Positions 1 through 6,136 of a DNA stretch of 6,276 nucleotides are shown here, piece after piece. Both the position numbers and the translations under genes were made by a program. The notes beneath the pieces are model-generated. The model was not told the origin of the DNA. It did no database searches and saw only the letters and a program-made list of their open reading frames with translations. The stretch is from an uncultured Selenomonadales bacterium (GTDB taxonomy: Bacteria; Bacillota; Negativicutes; Selenomonadales; Selenomonadaceae), in NCBI GenBank assembly GCA_937877545.1, contig CALFJE010000025.1, positions 1-6,276 of the forward strand. Reading direction: 5' to 3'. The number at the start of each line of letters is the position of its first letter. Position 1 is the first letter of the stretch.

Positions 1-2
1 AA

Positions 3-659
3 AAATATTGCGCGGGCGACTTCCGCTCCAAAGAGTTAATCGCCCTCCTCGAACAAGCCGACGTTGTTGTCACCAATCCGCCGTTCAGCGTCTTTCGCGA
101 ATACGTCAGGCAACTCATTGACTACGATAAAAAATTCCTCGTCGTCGGTCCGATAAACGCCATTACTTACAAAGAAATTTTCCCGCTGATTAAGGACGAT
201 AAGCTGTGGCTCGGCTACGGCTTTAACGGCGGCAATGCGTATTTCAGCTTGCCAAAGGGCGCGTACAAAGATTTTGCCGACGGCGTTTATAACGAGGAGA
301 CGGGGCTTGTTAAATTCCGAAACGTCCACTGGTACACGAACATCGAGACGCCGAAACGTTATTGGGATATTCCGCTTTACAAAAAATATTCGCCGGAAGA
401 AAATCCGCGCTATGACAACTACGACGCTATCGAGGTGTCAAAGACGGCTGAGATACCCGAAGATTATTTTGGCGTTATGGGCGTCCCGATTAGTTTCCTC
501 GATAAATACAATCCTAAGCAGTTTGAAATCCTCGGTTGCAGTGATATGTTCGCGGAGCCGATTGTCATTGACGGCAAGCTCAAAAAAAAGCCCGGCAGAT
601 TTTATATTAACGGCAAGCGTATGTACGACAGGCTGTTAATACGGAGGCGGAGGCAATGA
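3..659 (+). CDS. Adenine-specific DNA methyltransferase, EcoRI family (5' end outside the window)
   Basis: The open frame runs in from the left edge, so the N-terminal part, including the main SAM-binding motif, is missing; 218 residues remain. Near the visible start the frame reads AGDF, then ADVVVTNPPFSVF at 57-95. NPPF (75-86) is the catalytic motif IV of N6-adenine methyltransferases. What follows (FLVVGPINAITYKEIFPLI, then LWLGYGF, and near the end GKRMYDRLLIRR) fits the EcoRI-type methylase family as I remember it. The expected role is SAM-dependent N6 methylation of adenine in a short DNA target, protecting host DNA from a partner nuclease; the target sequence cannot be read from this fragment. 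The stop overlaps the next gene's ATG by four bases (ATGA), and the last codons (Arg-Arg-Arg-Arg-Gln) also carry that gene's ribosome binding sites. A run of eight A lies at 582-589. The family call is fairly sure. Pairing with the downstream DUF262-HNH protein is inferred from position. Confidence 0.85.
   Translation, partial: KYCAGDFRSKELIALLEQADVVVTNPPFSVFREYVRQLIDYDKKFLVVGPINAITYKEIFPLIKDDKLWLGYGFNGGNAYFSLPKGAYKDFADGVYNEETGLVKFRNVHWYTNIETPKRYWDIPLYKKYSPEENPRYDNYDAIEVSKTAEIPEDYFGVMGVPISFLDKYNPKQFEILGCSDMFAEPIVIDGKLKKKPGRFYINGKRMYDRLLIRRRRQ
643..653 (+). promoter_or_regulatory. Tandem ribosome binding sites for the mntA-like gene
   Basis: Two GGAGG cores lie at 643-647 and 649-653, inside the methyltransferase coding end. 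The first is eight bases from the ATG at 656 and the second is eight bases from the in-frame ATG at 662. Both starts are therefore plausible and the products would differ by two residues. The location implies translational coupling to the methyltransferase. Confidence 0.6.
646..659 (+). repeat. 14-base direct repeat, left copy
   Basis: The sequence ggcggaggcaatga is identical to 1403-1416. This copy covers the end of the methyltransferase gene (including its TGA), a GGAGG core and the first mntA ATG. The two copies lie 757 bases apart and bracket the mntA-hepT pair. The match is exact as read; its origin (insertion footprint, recombination or chance reuse of a ribosome binding site) is inference. 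Confidence 0.7.
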
Positions 660-1075
660 CAATGAGCACGCGAGCAGATATAATCGACTTGTTGGACAAC
701 GCGACGGAGAAATCGCTGGAAAAAATCCTTGAGGCGGCAAAACAAATCCTGCGCGAGGAGAAAGGCGATAAGGTCTACACAATCGAGGAGATAAAGGCGA
801 AAGCGATACCGATAGCCAAAAAGTACGGAGTCAAACGGCTGTCGTTGTTCGGCAGTTATGCGCGAGGCGAGGCAGACGCTCAAAGCGACTTGGATTTTAT
901 CTACGACAAAGGCAACGGCAAAGTTCAAACCACGTTGGATTATATTGGATTCGTTTTCGATTTGGAGGATGAGTTCGGCTGTCACGTCGACTTGATAAGC
1001 AACGGCATATCGGATAAAAAATTTTTGGCGACGATTCAAAAGGAGGAGGTATTACTTTATGCGGAAACCGCATGA
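656..1075 (+). CDS. mntA: MntA-like nucleotidyltransferase, antitoxin of a HEPN/MNT toxin-antitoxin pair
   Basis: This 139-residue protein carries a minimal nucleotidyltransferase domain from about residue 48 onward. The signature GSYARGEADAQSDLD at residues 66-80 matches GSx10DxD exactly (Gly66, Ser67, Asp78, Asp80). A third carboxylate, Asp112, sits in HVDLIS, so the catalytic triad appears intact. Characterised MntA antitoxins use ATP to add AMP units to a tyrosine of their HepT partner, blocking its RNase activity; the next gene has that tyrosine. The first 45 residues are a charged, probably helical extension before the core fold. The gene overlaps the methyltransferase by 4 bases and the toxin by 17, typical of a coupled toxin-antitoxin pair. 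The start could equally be the ATG at 662 (see the tandem ribosome binding sites). The domain call is sure. The antitoxin role is inferred from motif and context. Confidence 0.9.
   Translation: MTMSTRADIIDLLDNATEKSLEKILEAAKQILREEKGDKVYTIEEIKAKAIPIAKKYGVKRLSLFGSYARGEADAQSDLDFIYDKGNGKVQTTLDYIGFVFDLEDEFGCHVDLISNGISDKKFLATIQKEEVLLYAETA
1041..1050 (+). promoter_or_regulatory. Strong ribosome binding site for the hepT-like gene
   Basis: The sequence aggaggaggt gives a full GGAGGT core at 1045-1050, eight bases before the ATG at 1059, and a second AGGAGG register at 1041-1046. It lies within the end of the antitoxin frame and supports the 1059 start, which overlaps the antitoxin by 17 bases. Confidence 0.7.
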
Positions 1076-1445
1076 CGTTAACCGGGTTGTCATTCAAAAA
1101 ATACTCGGCTATTGCAACGACATCGAGGAGCATATGAATCAAATCAACGCGACCTATGAAGTTTATCTTTCAAATAAAATGTTCCGTTACTCTTGTGATA
1201 TGTGCGTCTTGCAAATCGGCGAGCTGACGAAACAATTGACGAGCGATTTTAAAGAACAACACCCTGAAATTCTGTGGCACAAGATAAAAGGGGTGCGTAA
1301 CGTCTACGTCCACGAGTACGAAAAAGTTGATTATGAGCAAGCCTGGCGGACTTTAATTCAGAGCGTTCCCGAATTGAAGGCGCAGTTGGAGAAAATACTT
1401 GCGGCGGAGGCAATGAATGATGGAAATCGGCAACATGAAGATTGA
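1059..1445 (+). CDS. hepT: HepT-like HEPN-domain ribonuclease toxin (DUF86 type)
   Basis: A 128-residue, mostly helical protein. The HEPN active-site motif RNVYVHEY at residues 80-87 matches Rx4HxY: Arg80 and His85 are the expected RNase residues, and Tyr87 is the position modified by the partner nucleotidyltransferase in studied HepT/MntA pairs. Upstream segments such as FRYSCDMCVLQIGELTKQL and HPEILWHKIKGVRN fit the DUF86/HepT pattern. The expected role is a cytoplasmic RNase that stops translation or growth when the antitoxin fails. The gene sits directly after mntA with a 17-base overlap and its own strong ribosome binding site. Its C-terminal tail (after about residue 114) runs through the 14-base repeat and overlaps the next gene by 29 bases, so the last dozen residues may not be ancestral. 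I am confident in family and motif; toxicity and RNA target are untested. Confidence 0.9.
   Translation: MRKPHDVNRVVIQKILGYCNDIEEHMNQINATYEVYLSNKMFRYSCDMCVLQIGELTKQLTSDFKEQHPEILWHKIKGVRNVYVHEYEKVDYEQAWRTLIQSVPELKAQLEKILAAEAMNDGNRQHED
1403..1416 (+). repeat. 14-base direct repeat, right copy
   Basis: This is the second exact copy of ggcggaggcaatga, located in the 3' end of hepT just before the nuclease gene's ATG at 1417. It contains the GGAGG core (1406-1410) used by that gene. In the hepT frame it reads through to an internal Met codon at 1413. Bases outside the 14 differ from those around the left copy. Confidence 0.7.
1406..1410 (+). promoter_or_regulatory. Ribosome binding site for the DUF262-HNH gene
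   Basis: GGAGG lies six bases before the ATG at 1417 and nine before the in-frame ATG at 1420, so the product starts Met-Met or Met. A later ATG at 1435 has only a weak upstream purine stretch. The site is inside hepT, consistent with coupled translation. Confidence 0.6.
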
Positions 1446-2529
1446 GCTTCACGAGATACCGATACGCGAGGTGGTTGCGGGCTACGTGGACAACGCGGAG
1501 GAAGGTTGTTTCGGCTACGGCGGCAAATTGAATATCCGCCCCGCCTATCAGCGCGAGTTCGTTTATAAGGCTGAGCAACGCCGCGCAGTTATCGAAAGCA
1601 TACAAAAGAATTTCCCGCTAAACGTGATGTATTGGGTCGACAGCGGCGACGGAACGTTTGAGCTGCTCGACGGGCAACAGCGCACGCTGAGCATCTGCCA
1701 ATATGTGCACGGCGACTTTATGGTCAACAAGCTCGGCTTTAAGAATTTGACGCCCGACGAAAAGGAGCAACTGCTAAGCTATAAGCTGATGATATACGTC
1801 TGCAGGGGCGGTAGCGACCGCGAAAAGCTGAACTGGTTCAAGATTGTAAATATCGCGGGCGTGGAGCTGACGGATCAGGAAAATCGCAACATTGTTTATA
1901 CGGGCGGCTGGCTGACGGCGGCTAAGAAATTCTTCAGCAAAAAAGACTGCGCGGCGCAAAAAAATTATAAGGATTGGCTGAAAGGCTCGGCGATACGGCA
2001 AGACTTTTTGGAGACCGCGCTCAAGTGGATAGCCGACCGCGACGGGATTGACATTCCGGAATATATGGCGCGACACCAACACGACACGCATTGCGGCGAG
2101 CTGTGGATTTATTTTCAAAACGTGTTCGCGTGGGCAAAGGCGACGTTCCCGACGTATCGGCGCGAAATGCGCGGCTTGCCGTGGGGCTTGATGTTCAATC
2201 GTCACGGCGACAAATATTTGGACGCGGCACAGCTTGAGGCAAGAATCAAGCAGCTCATGGAGGACGACGAGGTCAAGCGCAACGCCGGCATTTACGAATA
2301 TCTTTTGGACGACGACGAACGCCATTTGAATTTGCGCAAGTTTTCCAAAAAGCTTAAGCGTGCGGCTTACGAACGGCAGGCGGGAATCTGCGCGGGTTGC
2401 GGCGGGCATTTCGAGCTTGAGCAAATGGAAGGCGACCACATCAAGCCGTGGCGTGCGGGCGGCAAAACGACGTTGGACAACTGCCAAATGCTGTGCAAGG
2501 CGTGCAATCGTCGTAAGGGCGGGAAATGA
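1417..2529 (+). CDS. DUF262 protein with C-terminal HNH nuclease domain, probable restriction-type endonuclease
   Basis: A 370-residue two-domain protein. The N-terminal half is a DUF262 (ParB/GmrS-like) domain, with IRPAYQREFVY at residues 40-50 and the signature DGQQRT at 85-90. In related proteins (GmrSD, SspE, BrxU) this region binds or hydrolyses nucleotides and controls DNA cleavage. The C-terminus (about 325-370) is a compact HNH domain: Cys325-x2-Cys328 and Cys360-x2-Cys363 as a zinc knuckle, with Asp340-His341, Asn355 and Asn364 as the catalytic framework. All key residues are present and the protein ends just after the domain, so it looks complete. GmrSD and SspE usually carry a DUF1524 nuclease instead of this zinc-knuckle HNH. 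Lying two genes after an EcoRI-type methyltransferase, it is likely the restriction partner, or a modification-sensing nuclease. The domains are clear; substrate and cofactor are unknown. It overlaps hepT by 29 bases and trkH by 4. Confidence 0.88.
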   Translation: MMEIGNMKIELHEIPIREVVAGYVDNAEEGCFGYGGKLNIRPAYQREFVYKAEQRRAVIESIQKNFPLNVMYWVDSGDGTFELLDGQQRTLSICQYVHGDFMVNKLGFKNLTPDEKEQLLSYKLMIYVCRGGSDREKLNWFKIVNIAGVELTDQENRNIVYTGGWLTAAKKFFSKKDCAAQKNYKDWLKGSAIRQDFLETALKWIADRDGIDIPEYMARHQHDTHCGELWIYFQNVFAWAKATFPTYRREMRGLPWGLMFNRHGDKYLDAAQLEARIKQLMEDDEVKRNAGIYEYLLDDDERHLNLRKFSKKLKRAAYERQAGICAGCGGHFELEQMEGDHIKPWRAGGKTTLDNCQMLCKACNRRKGGK

Positions 2530-3986
2530 ATCGGCGAATCGTGGCGGGCTTGCTCGGCTATCTGACGCTGTTTTGCGGCGCGGCAATGGTGCCTCCGTTT
2601 ATCCTTGCGGCGACGGCTGAGGAATTCGACGGGGCGGCGGCGTTCTTGCTGTCGATATTCCTGTGCGTGGCGGCGACGTTTGAACTTGAACGTTTCGGCG
2701 GACTGCAGGGCAAGGACAACGTTGGCATACGCGAGGGCATAGCCGTAACGGGGCTGGGCTGGCTGTTAATTTCAATCCTCGGACTCGTGCCGTATTTCGC
2801 GGGCGGCTATCTGAACTTGCTTGACAGCTTGACGGAATCATTCAGCGGCTTCAGCGGCACGGGCGCGACGGTCATTGAGGACGTTGAAATCCTCCCGCGC
2901 AGTATCCTGTTGTGGCGGAGCATGTCGAATTGGTTTGGCGGCTTGGGTATCGTCGTAATTTTTATGGCGATAATGCCGCAATTCGGGCGAGGCGGCATGT
3001 ACATTTTAAAAGCCGAGACGACCGGTCCGACTAAGGAACGCCAAATGCCGAGGATTCGCGACAACGCTAAAGCCCTGTTTACAATTTACGTGACACTTAC
3101 GGTAATCTGCGCGGCGAGCTATTTTTTATGCGGGCTGAGTCCGTTCGCGGCGATTAACCACGCAATGACGACGATAGCGACGGGCGGTTTCGGCGTCTAC
3201 AACGGCACTGTCGGCGAATACGGCAACGCTTACCTGGAATATTGCATGGCGTTCTTTATGGTTGTATCGAGCGGCAGTTTCGCGATGTACGTCGTGGCGT
3301 ATCGCAAGGGCGCGGGCGTGATTTTCCGTAATGCCGAGTTTCGGACGTATCTGCTGATAATCACGGCGGCGGCGTGCGTCATAGCGGGCGACTTGATAAT
3401 CGAAATGCGCTTCGACGCAGAGACGGCGATACGGGCGGCGATATTCCACGTGGCGAGCTTAAGTTCGACGACGGGCTTTGTGGCGCAGGACTTTGACGCG
3501 TATCCGCCGCTCAGCAAAGCGTTCTTGATGATGACGATGTTTTTGGGCGGTTGCGCAGGTTCGACGGCGGGCGGGCTTAAGGTGGCGCGAATTATATTGC
3601 TGTTTAAATTCGTGGCGTTAATCGTGCGGCAGAAGCTCCACCCGAATTTGATAAGCCAAGTGACGTTGAGCGGGCGACCCGTCGACGAGGATGTTGTCTT
3701 TGGCGCGGCGAAATTTTTCTTTGCGGTGGTGGTGCTCGACGTGTTATTCGCGGCGGTGATGATGTTCGACGGGATTGGCTTCGTGAACGCAATCAGCGTG
3801 AGCGTATCGACTATGGCGAGCGTCGGACCGGGCTTCGGCATAGAGGGCGCGACGAGTACTTACAGCTTGTTGCCGAGCCTGAGCAAATTCTGCGCGTGCG
3901 GTTTCATGTTCCTTAGCCGTCTGGAGATATTCACGGTGCTTGCGCTGTTGAGTCCGTCGTTTTGGAACACGTCAAAGAATTGGTAG
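2526..3986 (+). CDS. trkH: TrkH family potassium uptake protein, membrane subunit
   Basis: A 486-residue, very hydrophobic membrane protein of normal TrkH length. The four pore-loop signatures of the K+ selectivity filter appear in order: GFSGTGAT (108-115), IATGGFG (217-223), LSSTTGFV (312-319) and ASVGPGFG (431-438). The glycine-rich intramembrane gate loop FLGGCAGSTAGGLKVAR is at 339-355, and the family ending FLSRLEIFTVL at 463-472. The first residues form a transmembrane helix. It should form the K+-conducting channel in the cytoplasmic membrane, normally gated by a cytosolic NAD/ATP-binding TrkA ring. No trkA lies in this window, so the regulator would be encoded elsewhere. The start ATG overlaps the preceding stop (ATGA), with a weak aagggcggg purine stretch upstream, so translation probably depends on the nuclease gene. 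That is an odd partner for a housekeeping transporter. Function is confident; physiological linkage to the defence-like genes is not. Confidence 0.95.
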   Translation: MNRRIVAGLLGYLTLFCGAAMVPPFILAATAEEFDGAAAFLLSIFLCVAATFELERFGGLQGKDNVGIREGIAVTGLGWLLISILGLVPYFAGGYLNLLDSLTESFSGFSGTGATVIEDVEILPRSILLWRSMSNWFGGLGIVVIFMAIMPQFGRGGMYILKAETTGPTKERQMPRIRDNAKALFTIYVTLTVICAASYFLCGLSPFAAINHAMTTIATGGFGVYNGTVGEYGNAYLEYCMAFFMVVSSGSFAMYVVAYRKGAGVIFRNAEFRTYLLIITAAACVIAGDLIIEMRFDAETAIRAAIFHVASLSSTTGFVAQDFDAYPPLSKAFLMMTMFLGGCAGSTAGGLKVARIILLFKFVALIVRQKLHPNLISQVTLSGRPVDEDVVFGAAKFFFAVVVLDVLFAAVMMFDGIGFVNAISVSVSTMASVGPGFGIEGATSTYSLLPSLSKFCACGFMFLSRLEIFTVLALLSPSFWNTSKNW

Positions 3987-4031
3987 CCCCCCTTTGCCAA
4001 AGCGTGGTTTCGCGGAAAATTGGTTTTTTAA

Positions 4032-4061
4032 CTACTTTCTTTCAGCGAAGAAAGAAAGTAG
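4032..4061. repeat. Perfect 12-base inverted repeat (hairpin 1)
   Basis: The arms ctactttctttc (4032-4043) and gaaagaaagtag (4050-4061) are exactly complementary around the loop agcgaa. A T run precedes it (4024-4029) but none follows it on either strand, so it is not a canonical intrinsic terminator. It could still stabilise or process the trkH transcript end. Confidence 0.8.
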
Positions 4062-4144
4062 CAAAGAAATTCGCCACTGCGCGTGGGGCGGATACCGACC
4101 ACCGTTCCAAGGTTGCAATTACCCGAAGCCGCCCGTGCCGCTAT

Positions 4145-4161
4145 GAAAGCATCCTGCTTTC
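4145..4161. repeat. Perfect 7-base inverted repeat (hairpin 2)
   Basis: The arms gaaagca (4145-4151) and tgctttc (4155-4161) flank a three-base loop, tcc. It is part of the same structured block as the hairpin that starts 11 bases downstream. Confidence 0.65.
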
Positions 4162-4171
4162 AAGTCGCGGC

Positions 4172-4190
4172 GGCGCACGTCCTGTGCGCC
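4172..4190. repeat. Perfect 7-base GC-rich inverted repeat (hairpin 3)
   Basis: The arms ggcgcac (4172-4178) and gtgcgcc (4184-4190) flank the loop gtcct. It ends 20 bases before the fbp ribosome binding site and is followed by tctaattccc rather than a T run. Together with hairpin 2 it could form structure in an fbp leader if transcription starts upstream. Both loops share the string tcc before the descending arm. Confidence 0.65.
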
Positions 4191-4210
4191 TCTAATTCCC
4201 TATCCGTTAC

Positions 4211-4217
4211 AAGGAGG
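4211..4217 (+). promoter_or_regulatory. Ribosome binding site deciding the fbp start
   Basis: The sequence aaggagg lies nine bases before the ATG at 4227. An in-frame ATG at 4218 touches the site and cannot be used with it. The frame stays open back to 4083 but has no comparable site there and runs through hairpins 2 and 3, so 4227 is the chosen start. Confidence 0.85.
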
Positions 4218-4226
4218 ATGAAACTT

Positions 4227-6131
4227 ATGAATCAAAGTTACGACTTTGCGGCAAGCTTAATGCGAATCCTCTCGGAAAAATATCCGACCAAGGAATCCAT
4301 TTACGAAAAGCTGATTTACCTGCAATCGCGCCTGAGCTTGCCCAAAGGCACCGAGCACTTCATGAGCGACTTGCACGGCGAATACGATTTGTTTCTGCAC
4401 ATCATCAACAACTGCTCCGGCGTCATTCGCGAAAAGGTCGATTATATCTTCGGCGACCTGTTGGGCGAAGAGGAAATTGCCGAGTTCTGCACGCTGATTT
4501 ACTATCCCAAGGAGAAAATCGCGCAGATTAAATCGCAGGGACGCGACACGCCCGTCTGGTACCGCAAAAATTTGGCGCGGCTGGTCAAGCTGGCTAAGTT
4601 CATGAGCTTTAAATATCCGTCGTTCAAAATGCGCGAGCTTATCCCGAACAGCTACGAGACGGTTATATTGGAATTGCTGAACACGCACCCCGAATCCGAC
4701 GAGGCGCAGAAAATTTACTACGAGAAACTTTTAGGCTCAATCGTGGAGATAAACAGCGGCGCGGATTTTATTCACGCGTTCACGGAGCTGATTAAGCGGC
4801 TGGCGATTCACCGTTTGCATTTGGTCGGCGACTTCTTCGACAGAGGCGACCGCCCCGACGCCATTTTGAATTTGCTCATGAAGTACCCCGAAGAAATTGA
4901 CATCCAATGGGGCAATCACGACGTGGTTTGGATGGGCGCGGCTCTGGGCAGCGAGGTTTGTATCGCGGCGGTGGTAAGGAATTCCCTGCACTACAACAAC
5001 ACCGACGTTTTGGAGCGCGGCTACGGCATAAGCCTCCGTCCGCTTACGATTTTTGCGTCGAGCCTCTACCCGAATGAAAATCCCTTGCGAGCCGCCGAGC
5101 TTGCCTGCTTGATGATTATGTTCAAGTTGGAGGGGCAACTGATTCGCCGCAACCCCGATTTTAAAATGGACAGCCGCCTCCTGCTTGATAAGATTGACTT
5201 CGACGCGGGCACGGTTTCAATCGGCGGGCAGAGTTACAAGCTGACCGGTATGGACTTCCCGACGCTGGACAGGAACGCCGAGGACATTTACGAGTTGACC
5301 GACGACGAGCACGAGATTATATCGGGCTTGCGGGATAATTTTTTGGCGAGCGCGAATTTGCAGGCGCACGTTGATTTTTTGTACAAGAAGGGCACCGCCT
5401 ACACCTGCCACAACGGGACGTTGCTTTTCCACGCGGCTGTTCCGTTGGAGGCGGACGGCTCTTTTAAGCGCGTCGAGTTCGAGGGCGACACTTACAGCGG
5501 CAAGGCTTATTTTGACTACGTGGATCGTCGTGCGCGTCGCGCCTATTTCGACCGCAACCGCGAGGATTTGGATTTTATGTACTTTTTATGGTGCGGCTTG
5601 TTGAGTCCGATAGCGGGCAGGGAGTTTCGGACGTTTGAGCGGGCGTTCGTGGAGGACAAGGCGACGTGGAAGGAGCCTTCCGACCCGTATTACACGCTGA
5701 TTGACGACGTGGCGATTTGCGACGCGATTTTGACGGAATTCGGTTTGGACGCGGAGCGCGGGCACATTGTCAACGGGCATGTCCCTGTTCAAGTTCGCAA
5801 GGGCGAGAGTCCGATTAAGGCGGGCGGCAAGGCTGTGATTATCGACGGCGGTTTTTCGACGCCCTATCACGAAAAGACGGGCATATCGGGCTACACGCTC
5901 ATATCGAATTCGCGGGGCTTCAGACTTTTGCGCCACCAGAAGATAGCCAATGTCAAGGCGGCGTTGGCGGAGAACAAGGACATTGAATCGACGGCGGAAA
6001 CGGTTGAGATTTTGTCGCGGCACATGACGGTTGGCGACACCGACCACGGGCAGGGCATTCGCGACGAGATAATCGGCTTGCACAAGTTATTGTTGGCGTA
6101 TCAGAGCGGGACGATTCAGCCGCGTGCTTGA
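4227..6131 (+). CDS. fbp: Fructose-1,6-bisphosphatase, class III
   Basis: This 634-residue protein hydrolyses fructose 1,6-bisphosphate to fructose 6-phosphate and phosphate (EC 3.1.3.11), the committed gluconeogenic step, in the cytoplasm. It has the calcineurin-like metallophosphoesterase motifs in order: DLHGE (48-52), GDFFDRGD (201-208), GNHD (229-232), a conserved-looking FHAAVP (401-406), NGHVPV (516-521) and IDGGF (539-543). The Asp, Asn and His residues would bind two metal ions, manganese in studied relatives. Length and the N-terminus (TEHFMSDLHGEYD) match the Bacillota class III enzyme, which is unrelated in fold to class I. The Bacillus enzyme is known to respond to AMP and phosphoenolpyruvate; nothing here shows whether this one does. 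The start is set by the strong ribosome binding site. The gene stands alone after a 240-base gap, and its stop is close to the tRNA promoter with no terminator visible between. No damage was seen. Confidence 0.97.
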   Translation: MNQSYDFAASLMRILSEKYPTKESIYEKLIYLQSRLSLPKGTEHFMSDLHGEYDLFLHIINNCSGVIREKVDYIFGDLLGEEEIAEFCTLIYYPKEKIAQIKSQGRDTPVWYRKNLARLVKLAKFMSFKYPSFKMRELIPNSYETVILELLNTHPESDEAQKIYYEKLLGSIVEINSGADFIHAFTELIKRLAIHRLHLVGDFFDRGDRPDAILNLLMKYPEEIDIQWGNHDVVWMGAALGSEVCIAAVVRNSLHYNNTDVLERGYGISLRPLTIFASSLYPNENPLRAAELACLMIMFKLEGQLIRRNPDFKMDSRLLLDKIDFDAGTVSIGGQSYKLTGMDFPTLDRNAEDIYELTDDEHEIISGLRDNFLASANLQAHVDFLYKKGTAYTCHNGTLLFHAAVPLEADGSFKRVEFEGDTYSGKAYFDYVDRRARRAYFDRNREDLDFMYFLWCGLLSPIAGREFRTFERAFVEDKATWKEPSDPYYTLIDDVAICDAILTEFGLDAERGHIVNGHVPVQVRKGESPIKAGGKAVIIDGGFSTPYHEKTGISGYTLISNSRGFRLLRHQKIANVKAALAENKDIESTAETVEILSRHMTVGDTDHGQGIRDEIIGLHKLLLAYQSGTIQPRA

Positions 6132-6136
6132 GTTGC

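Larger units (their letters stand above)
3987..4210. other. Non-coding intergenic region with three hairpins, possible dispersed repeat element
   Basis: Between trkH and the fbp ribosome binding site I find no supportable gene. The stretch starts with a C6 run after the trkH stop, then has an A/T-rich part with a long perfect inverted repeat, a GC-rich middle, and two further perfect hairpins just before fbp. The dense palindromes and the change in composition resemble intergenic repeat elements that occur many times per genome, but copy number cannot be judged from one window. No -35/-10 pair with good spacing was found for fbp and no hairpin is followed by a T run, so transcript boundaries here are unclear. 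Confidence 0.45.

Noticed and set aside
1774..2586. 270-residue minus-strand open frame
   Set aside because: It is the antisense shadow of the DUF262-HNH gene, whose motifs are complete. The reverse frame shows no domain or plausible start signal.
2622..2627. GAATTC sites in the window (2622 and 4979 located, others in fbp) as evidence on methylase specificity
   Set aside because: Several such sites in 6 kb say nothing about target choice. Family membership does not fix the recognition sequence, and host DNA would be methylated rather than lacking sites.
3230..3841. 203-residue minus-strand open frame
   Set aside because: It lies opposite trkH. Its Thr/Ala/Asn-rich composition is typical of an antisense frame of a membrane protein gene.
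4032..4061. Intrinsic terminator for trkH
   Set aside because: The hairpin is strong, but neither strand has a T run after it; the T run lies before it on the plus strand.
3962..4195. 77-residue open frame overlapping the end of trkH and crossing the intergenic block
   Set aside because: It has no ribosome binding site, starts inside trkH in another frame, runs through palindromic non-coding sequence, and its low-complexity basic translation resembles no family I recognise.
4083..4226. N-terminal extension of fbp by 48 residues
   Set aside because: The extension covers hairpins 2 and 3, has no ribosome binding site, and the family N-terminus fits the 4227 start, which has aaggagg at ideal spacing.
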